Position numbers and translations under genes: made by a program. Of a stretch of 55,023 bases of DNA, positions 1 to 7,631 are shown in pieces (position 1 is the first letter of the stretch; each line of letters begins with the position of its first letter). The notes beneath the pieces were generated by a model, which ran no database searches, was not told the DNA's origin, and worked only from the letters and a program-made list of their open reading frames with translations. This DNA comes from Candidatus Melainabacteria bacterium (GTDB taxonomy: Bacteria; Cyanobacteriota; Vampirovibrionia; Obscuribacterales; Obscuribacteraceae). The DNA lies in contig QKMZ01000008.1 of NCBI GenBank assembly GCA_003242885.1, positions 1-55,023 of the forward strand. The letters are read 5' to 3'.

Positions 1-443
1 ACTGACGCCAAGCAGCACGCACTGCCGTTTCACAGGAAGTATTGTATTGTCTCGCTCGATTAACGAAAGCCGCGTTTCGCGGCTCAGTGACCGAGCTTGC
101 GTGCTAAAAAATCGCGCTCAATCGTTAGCTGTCCAATCTTAGCGTAGAGAGGCTCTGAGTCTTCGCTCTTCGTTTCGCTTGTGCTACTGGGCTTTTCGAA
201 AAGTGCGGTCACGTTTTCGACCAGCACCTTTTTCCACATTTGGATTTGATGCGGATGAACTTTAAACTCGGCGGCGAGTTCTGAGATCGTTTTGTCGCCG
301 CGTGCAGCGGCCATCGCTACTTTTGCTTTAAAATCCGGACTGTGTTTTCTACGAGTACTTTTCAAGCGGGTGCTCCTTTCAAGCATGTGTCTACTTTACG
401 AGCAGAAACCCAACTTAGCTAGTGGCCCAAATTTCAGGGTCCA
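1..443 (-). mobile_element. IS3-family insertion sequence, 5' part (cut by window edge)
   Basis: The right-hand terminus lies at 443: the inverse complement of 423-443 starts TGGACCC and matches, imperfectly, the terminus at 54452-54472 (shared pattern TGG.CCC...A.TT.GGGCCA). Inside are complete orfA (84-386) and, after its stop, the first ~22 codons of orfB in the other frame (reads SLIERDNTILPVKRQ…, typical of the OrfB start) before the window ends at base 1. The 3' part of the same element type lies at 54452-55023 in the same orientation. The halves fit one element on a circle with roughly 330 bp of orfB missing, or two separate direct copies. No target duplication is seen between the flanks. 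Confidence 0.85.
84..386 (-). CDS. IS3-family transposase OrfA (helix-turn-helix subunit)
   Basis: This 100-residue basic protein has the usual OrfA layout. An N-terminal HTH_Tnp_1 domain (RRKHSPDFKAKVAMAA, then ISELAAEFKVHPHQIQMWKK) binds the element ends, and a C-terminal leucine-zipper-like helix (KIGQLTIERDFLARKL) mediates oligomerization. In this family OrfA is fused to OrfB by -1 programmed frameshifting, and here the orfB frame opens around the orfA stop as expected. Length is normal for the family. The annotated start at 386 is the first ATG in frame; a slightly later start is possible. The protein is intact, so an active element is plausible if orfB is complete in the molecule. Confidence 0.88.
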   Translation of the reverse strand: MLERSTRLKSTRRKHSPDFKAKVAMAAARGDKTISELAAEFKVHPHQIQMWKKVLVENVTALFEKPSSTSETKSEDSEPLYAKIGQLTIERDFLARKLGH

Positions 444-641
444 CCTCTGTTGGCTGATCTTAAATTACCACCCAATGCGCTGGCGCATTGCAATGGTTGT
501 GCAAGACAAGGTGACGATGATTTATTATCCTCTGACATTCGGCGGCTTCATGAAAAGGTTCAGGCTGTAGAGAGCTCGGACCATGTAAAGTTTAATCGGC
601 ACAAACGATTGGCCGATTCTTCTTGGACGGCGAAAGAATAG
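444..641 (+). pseudogene. Open-frame remnant abutting the IS3 end (possible 3' part of the interrupted TPR gene)
   Basis: Directly after the IS3 terminus an open frame runs to a stop at 639-641 without a convincing start codon (only TTG at 450) or Shine-Dalgarno. It reads PLLADLKLPPNALAHCNG… and ends in a polar tail. If the window is circularised and the IS removed from 54451 to 443, this frame continues the TPR gene broken at 54160-54450 in phase. That is suggestive but would happen by chance one time in three. No family is recognised. Confidence 0.4.
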
Positions 642-932
642 CAAGAATAAGAATGTCTTCCTTGCAAACCTTTAGCTCGATCAGACTAAGTCGATCGAAG
701 GTTCAGAAGTAACGCAGAAACAACTAACTGATCCGACTCAACATCCGCAGTACCGGTGGAAACTAAGCAAGTGCCAAATTCAATAGTCATTCAAAGGCGG
801 AAACCAGCATCAGTCAAGACTTAATGACCATAATGAGTTAGCGCTGGAAATCATTAATAGGAAATGACTTCCAATCTCGACCAATGTCACTAAGCAACAT
901 AACGCAGTTTATCGGTCTGGGCGTATACAGCA
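642..932. other. Non-coding stretch
   Basis: About 290 bases between the IS3-truncated frame and the sigma-factor terminator. No open frame with a ribosome site, tRNA or clear repeat was seen. Confidence 0.5.
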
Positions 933-953
933 ACGGGCAGCGAAGCTGCCCGT
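933..953 (-). terminator. Hairpin after the sigma-factor gene
   Basis: A perfect 9-bp stem (ACGGGCAGC / GCTGCCCGT) with a 3-nt loop lies 6 bases beyond the stop of the sigma gene (960). The A/T run is stronger on the plus-strand side, so it may act mainly as a 3'-end stabiliser or terminate weakly on the minus strand. Confidence 0.55.
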
Positions 954-959
954 AAAAAT

Positions 960-1478
960 TCATCTGCAGTCCGACAATTGTCGACGAAGAAAAGTCTTGG
1001 CAAAGAACAGCCTGGTTCGCACGGTATTGAGGTTCGTGTCGGTTATCTTCGAAATCTGCAGATAAGAACAGCCTGTAACGTAAAGAAGAAAAACTTGACG
1101 TTGAACGGCGGAAAGCTGCTCTATCGCAGAGTCTATAGCGTGCGCCAAATAAGGGTCCGATGGCTCGTAAACCATTGAAGGAACGATTGAGTCGCATTCA
1201 TCTTCATATGAAAGCCTGATGGAGTCTACAGGTGTGAAAAAATCTCTGACTTTACGCTCTTTGTAAATCTTTCGCAAAATGTCATTTCTTGCATTCCATG
1301 TACACGCAAATACCCACTTATCAGAGAGTTCCTGAGGAATGTGTCTGGTCTTGAGTATTTTTTCCATGGTGATTTGTACAAGGTCATCCACATCCACAAA
1401 TCGCCCTGCAATGTGCTTTGCATTGATTTTTACCGCTTCGAATATCAATTCAATCTTTTCCTTTTGAATGCTTTGCAT
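960..1478 (-). CDS. ECF-type RNA polymerase sigma factor
   Basis: A 172-residue protein with the two-domain layout of a group 4 (ECF) sigma factor. Region 2 is around residues 20-70 (GRFVDVDDLVQITMEKIL, WNARNDILRKI); region 4 is around residues 118-170 (IEQLSAVQRQVFLLYVTG, then a helix-turn-helix ISKITDTNLNTVRTRLFFAK). Such factors direct RNA polymerase to a small regulon. The start is supported by GGAGGG seven bases upstream. No anti-sigma gene is adjacent. It is divergent from the winged-helix gene at 1712, and the ~230 bp between them hold a large inverted repeat and a promoter/operator. A plasmid-borne sigma factor could control plasmid transfer or cargo genes; that is inference. Confidence 0.82.
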   Translation of the reverse strand: MQSIQKEKIELIFEAVKINAKHIAGRFVDVDDLVQITMEKILKTRHIPQELSDKWVFACTWNARNDILRKIYKERKVRDFFTPVDSIRLSYEDECDSIVPSMVYEPSDPYLAHAIDSAIEQLSAVQRQVFLLYVTGCSYLQISKITDTNLNTVRTRLFFAKTFLRRQLSDCR

Positions 1479-1528
1479 GAGAGCGCCCTCCAGAAAGACG
1501 GCACGATGCCGTCAACAGCAGGGCAAAT

Positions 1529-1614
1529 GCGTCATGGCTCTGTCGGTCAAGCTCAACTATGAGACGACAACAAATGAAGTAAGTGCAGCTTGACGGACAG
1601 TGGCGCTATGACGC
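1529..1614. repeat. Large imperfect inverted repeat in the sigma/wHTH divergent region
   Basis: Arms at 1529-1553 and 1587-1614 share GCGTCAT, a CTGTC.GTCAAGCT block and the intervening GC with a few insertions; the loop is about 33 nt. It could form a cruciform or RNA hairpin, or act as a binding site controlling both divergent genes. Confidence 0.6.
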
Positions 1615-1660
1615 GACAGTGGAGAAAAAGACGGGCACTTTGCAAAAATCAAAAGTGGAC

Positions 1661-1689
1661 TTGCCACAAAGAGACTTATCACATATGAT
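1661..1689 (+). promoter_or_regulatory. Sigma-70-type promoter of the winged-helix gene
   Basis: TTGCCA (1661-1666) and TATGAT (1684-1689) are separated by exactly 17 bp. The expected start of transcription (about 1696) leaves a short leader with GGAGGGA before the ATG at 1712, which supports that start over earlier in-frame codons. Confidence 0.7.
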
Positions 1690-1693
1690 AAGT
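1674..1693. promoter_or_regulatory. Operator-like palindrome over the -10 box
   Basis: A perfect 8-bp inverted repeat, ACTTATCA / TGATAAGT, with 4-bp spacing overlaps the -10 element. It is well placed for autorepression by the downstream winged-helix protein. Confidence 0.6.
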
Positions 1694-1711
1694 TCCAAAT
1701 GGAGGGAAGTC

Positions 1712-2050
1712 ATGGACGGAAAACACTTCTTTTTCAAGCATGTAGTTAAGTCGAACCTCACTGGCGAACAGCTGAGAGTGCTTATGTGCATGCTCACAAC
1801 CGAAATGGACGGCGTCATTGGCATCAAGCAACGAGAGATTGCCGAAATGTTGACTATTCCAGAATCAAATGTAAGCCGATCGATAAAAGCTCTTATCGAA
1901 GCCGGACTCTTGAGCAAGAAAGAAGAAAAGGGATTCGACGGCCGTCCCATATGGCACATCGATCCGATTTTTGGAAAGCAGGCCAGGGATGAAGTCGAGG
2001 CGATGTACGAAAAATTCCACGGCAAACCAAGTAGCGACCGAAAGAAGTAG
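1712..2050 (+). CDS. Winged-helix DNA-binding protein (MarR/RepL-like)
   Basis: A 112-residue protein. Residues ~17-80 form a winged helix: LTGEQLRVLMCML, then REIAEMLTIPESNVSRSIKA as the helix-turn-helix, then GLLSKKEE and a wing ending PIWHIDPIFG. The layout resembles MarR regulators and the wHTH of RepL-type plasmid replication proteins, whose wing often ends with an 'INP..' motif. It may be an autoregulated repressor or an accessory replication protein. The start at 1712 is preferred because GGAGGGA precedes it and a 17-bp-spaced promoter lies just upstream; longer in-frame starts would lie upstream of that promoter. The small acidic gene at 2063 follows 12 bp downstream, probably in one transcript. 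Confidence 0.72.
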   Translation: MDGKHFFFKHVVKSNLTGEQLRVLMCMLTTEMDGVIGIKQREIAEMLTIPESNVSRSIKALIEAGLLSKKEEKGFDGRPIWHIDPIFGKQARDEVEAMYEKFHGKPSSDRKK

Positions 2051-2062
2051 GGTTATTTAGCC

Positions 2063-2284
2063 ATGACTGACAAATTACCTAATCCAAATTTGGAGTATGA
2101 TGCCGCGCTGGAACTCGATCTTGACGAGTCGACTTTAGCACTTCACGTTCTCAGAGCCTATATCAACTTGAAAGGGAATGAAGTAAGTCAGAACACCAGA
2201 GACTTAGAAAACAAGCTTCAGACCTACATAGATCGACGTCTTGGTGGCGACAAAATGGTTATCGAAATCGATAATGAAAGCTGA
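2063..2284 (+). CDS. Small acidic protein of unknown function
   Basis: A 73-residue acidic protein (DEST, LELDLDES, EIDNES) predicted to be mostly helical with no membrane segment or known motif. It starts with ATG 12 bp after the winged-helix gene, preceded by a weak GTAGGG, so it is probably co-transcribed with it. No family is recognised. The tight arrangement and acidic character would suit a partner or anti-repressor of the upstream DNA-binding protein, but this is inference. Confidence 0.55.
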   Translation: MTDKLPNPNLEYDAALELDLDESTLALHVLRAYINLKGNEVSQNTRDLENKLQTYIDRRLGGDKMVIEIDNES

Positions 2285-2308
2285 TTGTCAGTTCGAAAAT
2301 ACTTTGAA

Positions 2309-2848
2309 TCAGAACTTATCTTGCTTCTTCGAGAGCTGCACCATAAGCCCATCATGGGCCATCACTTGCGAAGCGGAATAGCTTTCGTTTAGTTTCTTGG
2401 TACCTTCCCAACGAAGCTGTGTTGCATCAATAATGGCTTCATCAATCCATTTCTCACGCTCTGGCGGCGATATGGATGGATACTTGGTGCTGTTTTTTGA
2501 CCACCATGCGACGGCAAAACCTTTGCGTTTGGCATACGAGACGTAAGTGTGTTCGAGATCATCGAGACGCTCTCCCGCCTTGTTTACGAAGGATTGAAGA
2601 TCCATAGCGAATTGCGCTTTATCTGCATTTGGAGACGATCTATATGCAGTTTTCAAATCTCTCTTGCCGGTCGGAAGCCAATGTGCACTGGGTGATTTAT
2701 CTTGCTGATCTGCAATCTGACTAACGGCACTTTTGACTTTTTGGACATACTCAGGAGTTCCAGGAGCTTGGCCAAATGCCGAATTTGAGCCTACAAAACA
2801 AGCCACAGACAGCGCCATTGAAAGTGCTATGGCCAATTTGATTTTCAT
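2309..2848 (-). CDS. Secreted protein of unknown function, end of mobilization operon
   Basis: A 179-residue protein with a clear Sec signal peptide (KIKLAIALSMALSVACFVG, cleavage likely near FGQA). The mature part is helical and polar with no cysteines and no recognised domain. The start at 2848 is chosen over an earlier in-frame ATG because AGGAGAAAACAG precedes it and the signal sequence begins there. It is the last gene of the minus-strand series running from the MobC-like gene, with a short gap to the membrane protein at 2868, so it may be an envelope component used during transfer. This role is inferred from position only. Confidence 0.7.
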   Translation of the reverse strand: MKIKLAIALSMALSVACFVGSNSAFGQAPGTPEYVQKVKSAVSQIADQQDKSPSAHWLPTGKRDLKTAYRSSPNADKAQFAMDLQSFVNKAGERLDDLEHTYVSYAKRKGFAVAWWSKNSTKYPSISPPEREKWIDEAIIDATQLRWEGTKKLNESYSASQVMAHDGLMVQLSKKQDKF

Positions 2849-2867
2849 CTGTTTTCTCCTTTTAGAT

Positions 2868-3422
2868 TCATGGACCCGGTTGCATAGGTAATTTGGCGGT
2901 TGCTCCGTCAAGCTTTGCCTGAGTATCTTTCAAGACTTCTCGGATTGTTCCAGTGCCTTGTGGCGAAAAAATCTGGTATTTGTAGACGGCACGAGTACTC
3001 GATCCTTGCGGTATTAACTGCACTTGTAGAACAAGATTTCTTTTAGCATCGATGTAATTTCCAGCTCCACCTAGTCTCTCCGAAAAATTCGCCTCTGCCT
3101 TGATGATTCCTCTGGCATCATCGGTTGCGTCGACACGGTAAGTAATCAACCCTGCCTGAGAGCTTTCGTAGCGATAGTTATCTAGCTCGTCTTTGATCAT
3201 TCCGAAAGCGGTCGGCAAATTAGTTTGCCAGTTCTGCTCAGGGGGGCTGAGCAATTTGAGCATTTCATCGCCGTCTTTGTCGTTGAAGTATTTCCAAGTG
3301 AAGAATGCAGCGGCGCAGGCGATTGGCATGGAGAGAGGCCCAGCAAACTGGTTAGAGATTCCGCCGGCAACGAAGAAAGCAACAATTGCAAGAATTATTC
3401 CTAGAAGCGCTGTTGGTCCCAT
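2868..3422 (-). CDS. Membrane protein with two N-terminal helices (possible coupling-protein anchor)
   Basis: A 184-residue protein. Two hydrophobic segments occupy residues ~3-24 (ALLGIILAIVAFFVAGGI) and ~29-44 (PLSMPIACAAAFFTW); a soluble domain of alternating strands (LITYRVDAT, GIIKAEANF, LVLQVQLIP, AVYKYQIF) follows. It starts 15 bp after the coupling-protein gene, which itself lacks the N-terminal membrane helices usual for VirD4/TraG proteins. A two-helix partner next to a soluble coupling ATPase is a reasonable candidate for its membrane anchor. No database family is recognised by eye, and the anchoring role is an inference. Confidence 0.68.
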   Translation of the reverse strand: MGPTALLGIILAIVAFFVAGGISNQFAGPLSMPIACAAAFFTWKYFNDKDGDEMLKLLSPPEQNWQTNLPTAFGMIKDELDNYRYESSQAGLITYRVDATDDARGIIKAEANFSERLGGAGNYIDAKRNLVLQVQLIPQGSSTRAVYKYQIFSPQGTGTIREVLKDTQAKLDGATAKLPMQPGP

Positions 3423-3437
3423 TGCTCACTCCCTCTT

Positions 3438-5405
3438 CTACCAGGTGAGATACCCGTATTCATTTTCGTCTGGCTCCGCCTTTTCTTCGGGTCCCGTCTT
3501 GTCATCGTCCGGAGTTTCTGTTCCATTGTCACTGTCCAATTCTTCAGTTGTTTGAACATCGGTGACTGTTTTTTCTTCTCGAAGTTCTCTATCTCTGTCC
3601 AAATCGTTAGAATCTGGCTCGTGAGTTTGAGGCTTTGGAACCGACGATTTTGACTTGCGCAAAGTCTCATCAACGTTCAAGACTCGCCGCTCCGGTAGTG
3701 GAAACAGAAGTTCATTGGTTTCGTTTTCATAGTCTCTCCAGGTTAGAGACCTGACCTGAACTGGTCGTGTCGCCGGGAGAAAAACAATCATGTTTGGTTT
3801 TCCCCCTTCTGCTTCTTGACTGTTTTCATCAATAGTTCCAAGGTTTAGAAGGTCATCAACGCTCAATAGAGGCTCTTTCTCTTTGACGTCTCTCAACTGA
3901 CCTGCAGATGTGACCTTGTCTTCACTCTTGTTGACGTCGCCCAGCATAGTGCTGATTTGTTTGGCGGTTTCGTAGTCATTTGGTTTGAAAAAAACTTTTG
4001 ATGCAGTCTGGCTCAGAAATTTCTTGGCTTCTTTGCCGTACAGGTTATCCAGCTGGACATAGTCTTGGACGCCCAGGACGATAGGAATTTTGTCGTGCCG
4101 AATAATTGTGAGCTTATCCGGCAAGCCGCGCACATAGCCAAAGTTAGTGAATTCATCAAGGAACAGTGCAACTGGATGCTTCAATTTAGTTGTTGTTGTA
4201 AAGCTTAGAGCGAGATTGAACATCAGAGCCGCCAGTGGTTTTAGCTCAGGCTTGTCGGCAGGCGTTGCCAGATACCAGGTAAAGAGTCCATTTGCCAGCT
4301 CTTGAAGGTTCACGTCCGTTGTTTCTGTGAGCGCTCTAATCCGAGGTTCGTTCCAGAGATCCAGGCGGACAATTATGCCGTTTGCGACCAGGTTCCTGTA
4401 AGGAGGTGTTGTCGTGTTCAAAAACTTCTTGTACGCCCTTCTAGCCACCTCTATTGGGCTGTCTGCAACAACTTTCTGAATGCCCTCAGGACCGTCCTCG
4501 AAAAGGTCGGCAATGTAGCCAAGATTTGCCTTGCCTTCTTCTCTAAGTCCAATGGAATGCAAAAGTAGCCCAGTGAGTAACATTCGCTCGCTCATTTCCC
4601 AACTCTGATCGCCTTTATGCGTTTGCAAAGTCGTTGATTGCATAATGATCTCAACGAGTCTTCGCGCGTCGCGATAGGTCTCTATCGAATCGAGAGGGTT
4701 GAAGCGATCGGACGAAAGATTGTCAGGATTGAAATAGACAATCTTGTGCCCCTTTTGCGCGCGGAAACCAGCAGTCTTTGTGTATAGGTCACCAGCGCTC
4801 TTGCCACCGGTAGCTTCCGTCACCAACGCCGAACACTTGTACCGCTCGATCAAGTTCGGAATATGGACACCCGTTGTTTTGCCTGAGCCGGTAGGACCGC
4901 AGACCAGGACGTGCTTGTTCGTGTCTTGTTCAGGCAAAGAAAGACAACTCCTATTGTCGCCGGTGACAAGAAAGCGCTTCGGGTCGCGTTCTTTGACTAT
5001 ATAACCAGCCTTAAACAGTTCATTCGGAGTGGCCCATCGGGCGCCTTTTTTTGGCTTGTCGAGGGCTTCTACAATACCTCTTGAGTCTTCAAATAGGCTT
5101 TTGACCAACTCGGCATACTTTTTGTGGCAGTCTTCTCCCGTCCAATCGTAAGAAAGCTCATTGATTTCAATGTCGGTATATGCAAAGCCATCCTCTTCCA
5201 GCCATCGAATAACAGCAGAAAAACTGTAGTGCCACACTTTGCCCATTATGTTTTGCGGCGCTTTAAGCTCGGCTGTGATTATTCGAGTGACTTCATCGAC
5301 ATAGGTGACATGCCACTGATGACGCCTGAGGGAAGTCATAAATACTCGAGCGAGCATCTCAGGCGGAATGTCTGTCGGGCATCTATCCGAAAACTTGCTT
5401 GCCAC
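3438..5405 (-). CDS. Type IV coupling protein (TraG/VirD4-like ATPase)
   Basis: A 655-residue P-loop ATPase that would link the relaxosome to a secretion channel and pump DNA. Walker A is at ~170-180 (VCGPTGSGKTTG) and Walker B at ~415 (ALFLDEFTNFGYVRGLP), with the coupling-family segments NPLDSI and VLGVQDYVQLDNLYG. The family normally begins with two transmembrane helices; here the first ~110 residues are soluble. The last ~70 residues are very acidic and disordered. The gene starts with GTG immediately after the stop of the basic protein gene (TAG|GTG), so translation is probably coupled. The absence of VirB-type genes suggests it uses a transfer channel encoded elsewhere. Confidence 0.88.
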   Translation of the reverse strand: MASKFSDRCPTDIPPEMLARVFMTSLRRHQWHVTYVDEVTRIITAELKAPQNIMGKVWHYSFSAVIRWLEEDGFAYTDIEINELSYDWTGEDCHKKYAELVKSLFEDSRGIVEALDKPKKGARWATPNELFKAGYIVKERDPKRFLVTGDNRSCLSLPEQDTNKHVLVCGPTGSGKTTGVHIPNLIERYKCSALVTEATGGKSAGDLYTKTAGFRAQKGHKIVYFNPDNLSSDRFNPLDSIETYRDARRLVEIIMQSTTLQTHKGDQSWEMSERMLLTGLLLHSIGLREEGKANLGYIADLFEDGPEGIQKVVADSPIEVARRAYKKFLNTTTPPYRNLVANGIIVRLDLWNEPRIRALTETTDVNLQELANGLFTWYLATPADKPELKPLAALMFNLALSFTTTTKLKHPVALFLDEFTNFGYVRGLPDKLTIIRHDKIPIVLGVQDYVQLDNLYGKEAKKFLSQTASKVFFKPNDYETAKQISTMLGDVNKSEDKVTSAGQLRDVKEKEPLLSVDDLLNLGTIDENSQEAEGGKPNMIVFLPATRPVQVRSLTWRDYENETNELLFPLPERRVLNVDETLRKSKSSVPKPQTHEPDSNDLDRDRELREEKTVTDVQTTEELDSDNGTETPDDDKTGPEEKAEPDENEYGYLTW

Positions 5406-6251
5406 CTAAAGCCCTCCGAAGCCGCCTACACCGCGAGGTGGCAAATTGACCTCTTCAAATTTGCCTGGATCGCGGTTTGGATCGCGCATGATTTCGCGTT
5501 CTTTCATGTCTTTTAGCTTCTGACGCAGTTTGCTGTTGACGATTTTTCGACTAACCGCATCTTGTTCTTTTGCAGCTGGGCTAACCTTCACTGCAACCGG
5601 TTCTTTTACAGTTTTCAAATTTGAAATCTTCAAGTCGCGTGCAAAGGTGACCAATTTCGCCATTTGTGCCTGAACTTTCGGCTCCAATTTCGCCTTAAGT
5701 GATGCACCGGCTTGCTGCCTTGCGAGATTGATAGCTATCGATGGATCAAGCTTTCTCAGCCCTGTCGATGCGGCTCCTCTTCCAACCACAGAAATTGGCG
5801 ACTGCCAGCAGCTGTATTTTGCTGTGTACTGCGTGTCGACCGTTTCTCGCACTTCGGCAATCTTGTTCATTGCCTTGATCTCTTTTTGCAGGTTGGCTTT
5901 CTGCTCGATCAAATTACTCCGCTGCCGCGTCTTCTCTTCCAGATGCTCTCTGAGTATGGTCTTCTTCCCGGCGCGAATTTGCCCTTCAAACTGTCTTGTT
6001 TTCTCTGAAACTGACTTTGTTTTTCCGGAACCTGCGGGTTTACGACGGGACTCCCTTGCGGCGGCAAGCTTCCTGTCGTTAGTACTCTTCTTCTGAGTAT
6101 CGGATTTTAAATGTGGCTGCTCTTTGGGCTTTTGGGTTCTTTCGGATGAATTAGTTTTAGCAGACTGAGGTTTTTCAACCTGTGTTTTCCTTTCCTTCTG
6201 GATCGGCTTTTTTGGTTTCGGCTTCTTTTTTTGATTTTCAGGTTGGGACAT
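5406..6251 (-). CDS. Lysine-rich basic protein between relaxase and coupling protein
   Basis: A 281-residue protein. Residues 1-95 are extremely Lys/Gln/Ser-rich and probably disordered, residues ~95-135 form a coiled coil (TRQRSNLIEQKANLQKEIKA), and the rest is basic and helical, ending in a Gly-rich tail (PRGVGGFGGL). No enzyme motif is seen. It lies 9 bp after the relaxase gene and abuts the coupling-protein gene. Its charge and position suggest a DNA-binding accessory factor of the relaxosome or an adaptor between relaxase and coupling protein. That role is inferred. Confidence 0.68.
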   Translation of the reverse strand: MSQPENQKKKPKPKKPIQKERKTQVEKPQSAKTNSSERTQKPKEQPHLKSDTQKKSTNDRKLAAARESRRKPAGSGKTKSVSEKTRQFEGQIRAGKKTILREHLEEKTRQRSNLIEQKANLQKEIKAMNKIAEVRETVDTQYTAKYSCWQSPISVVGRGAASTGLRKLDPSIAINLARQQAGASLKAKLEPKVQAQMAKLVTFARDLKISNLKTVKEPVAVKVSPAAKEQDAVSRKIVNSKLRQKLKDMKEREIMRDPNRDPGKFEEVNLPPRGVGGFGGL

Positions 6252-6260
6252 ATAAATGCC

Positions 6261-7625
6261 TCAGTCTTTCTCTTTCTCGCCTTCCAGAGATTCCCTTTTG
6301 CGTACCTGTTCGTCTTCTCGTTTCTCTTTCAACCAGCCCAATAGCTTTGAGTATTCTTTCTTCTTCATACCCTGAGCCCACTTTTCTCCTGTTTTATACT
6401 CGGCAGCCAAAAACTCCAGTATTTCGCGCGAATCAGACCTTTCGTATAAAACCTCGTCACCCCTATCCGCCATTTTGATCCTAATCGGTTCCGCCTTTTC
6501 TTGCTCTCTAATCCATAGCTCAAGCGCCTTCGCCTCCACAGCAGTAAGTACGATGTCGCCTTTACGGTCCATTTTGCGGATCCGATTTAGCTCAAAAAGA
6601 CTCGACCCTTTGTTGAGCTGCACTTTCCTTTCAGCATCCAGTTCAATGGAAATATCCTTGACACTCATAGCCTGCGCGTAGGTCCGTTTTTCAAGGTAAG
6701 TTCCATCCTTAATCCAGGTATCCAGGCGCTTGTAATCATCATCAGTTAGCTGTTTTCTAGCAAGAGAGCCTTCTTTCAAGTAATCGCCTTGCAGTTTCTT
6801 CAGTTCAAAAAGCGGTGTATGCCAGTTGTACTGAACTTTTTCGCCTTCGTAGTCCAGCTCAATTGCTGTTGAGTAATACTTCCAGGCAGACTCCAGCGAC
6901 TTTTTCTGCCTTTCCTCCTGTTTGGCTCTTTTAGCCGAAATTTCTTCCGTCGTGGGCATTTTTCCAAATGCTTCAATTTCTCGCTCTTGAATTAGTTCGA
7001 AGCGACTTGCCTTTTGACGTTCCGGCTCTCGTACATTTTTTCGATTGAACTCTTCCTTTGCGGCTTTTAGGGCGCCAGCCAGTTTTTCTCTAAGGCTGCG
7101 CGGCTTTTCTTCGTTACTCTCTTTTTGTTTTTGACTTTCTCGTTCCTTTACCCTTTCAAGCAATCGGTTCCGTTCAAGATACTCGTCTCCGGCTTCTTTG
7201 ACCTTCGTGTAGTCAGATTTATATAATCGAACTTGCCGGCCCTTCTTATCCGTAGCCATCACAACGACATGAGCATGAGGATTGGCGGTGTTCTGATGCT
7301 CTACTGCAAACCATTCAAGATCCAAGCCCTTGGACCTTCCAAGCTCCGCCATTGATTCCCTGACAAACTGCTGAACATTGGCTTCTTTGACGCCCGGGGA
7401 CATGATCAGCTTGTGCACCAGGATGCCTCGCATTTCTTGCCTGTCAATCGCACGATGGACATCGTTAGCAGTAAAGCCGTCAGCTCGCTCAGTGAAAAAA
7501 CTTCGATTTACTTCGTTCTCGTCTTTTCCTGGACGAAACCGGATGTAATTAACGTGCGCCTTTGCTCGGCCGCGACCTTTGTTCGCGGCTTTGATATAGC
7601 TGTGCTTAACCACCGACCTGGTCAC
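6261..7625 (-). CDS. Mobilization relaxase (MOBP/VirD2-like)
   Basis: A 454-residue protein whose first ~160 residues form a relaxase domain that nicks oriT and stays bound to the 5' end. Candidate catalytic tyrosines lie in SYIKA and HVNYIRFRPG near the N-terminus; the metal-binding HxH motif is in TANPHAHVVVMAT at ~110-120, followed by RQVRLYKSDY. The C-terminal two thirds are charged and helical (several EKR-rich coils) and may contact the coupling protein. The start is GTG with GAGGT eight bases upstream, 6 bp after the MobC-like gene. An IncP-type nick sequence lies just upstream of the operon, as expected for MOBP relaxases. Confidence 0.88.
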   Translation of the reverse strand: MTRSVVKHSYIKAANKGRGRAKAHVNYIRFRPGKDENEVNRSFFTERADGFTANDVHRAIDRQEMRGILVHKLIMSPGVKEANVQQFVRESMAELGRSKGLDLEWFAVEHQNTANPHAHVVVMATDKKGRQVRLYKSDYTKVKEAGDEYLERNRLLERVKERESQKQKESNEEKPRSLREKLAGALKAAKEEFNRKNVREPERQKASRFELIQEREIEAFGKMPTTEEISAKRAKQEERQKKSLESAWKYYSTAIELDYEGEKVQYNWHTPLFELKKLQGDYLKEGSLARKQLTDDDYKRLDTWIKDGTYLEKRTYAQAMSVKDISIELDAERKVQLNKGSSLFELNRIRKMDRKGDIVLTAVEAKALELWIREQEKAEPIRIKMADRGDEVLYERSDSREILEFLAAEYKTGEKWAQGMKKKEYSKLLGWLKEKREDEQVRKRESLEGEKEKD

Positions 7626-7631
7626 AAGAGA

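Noticed and set aside
838..1423. Alternative-frame open frames overlapping the sigma-factor gene
   Set aside because: The sigma-factor frame shows clear region 2 and region 4 motifs and a good ribosome site; the others are shadows.
1583..1711. Longer start for the winged-helix protein
   Set aside because: It would place the start upstream of the 17-bp-spaced promoter and inside the inverted repeat; the ATG at 1712 has the ribosome site.
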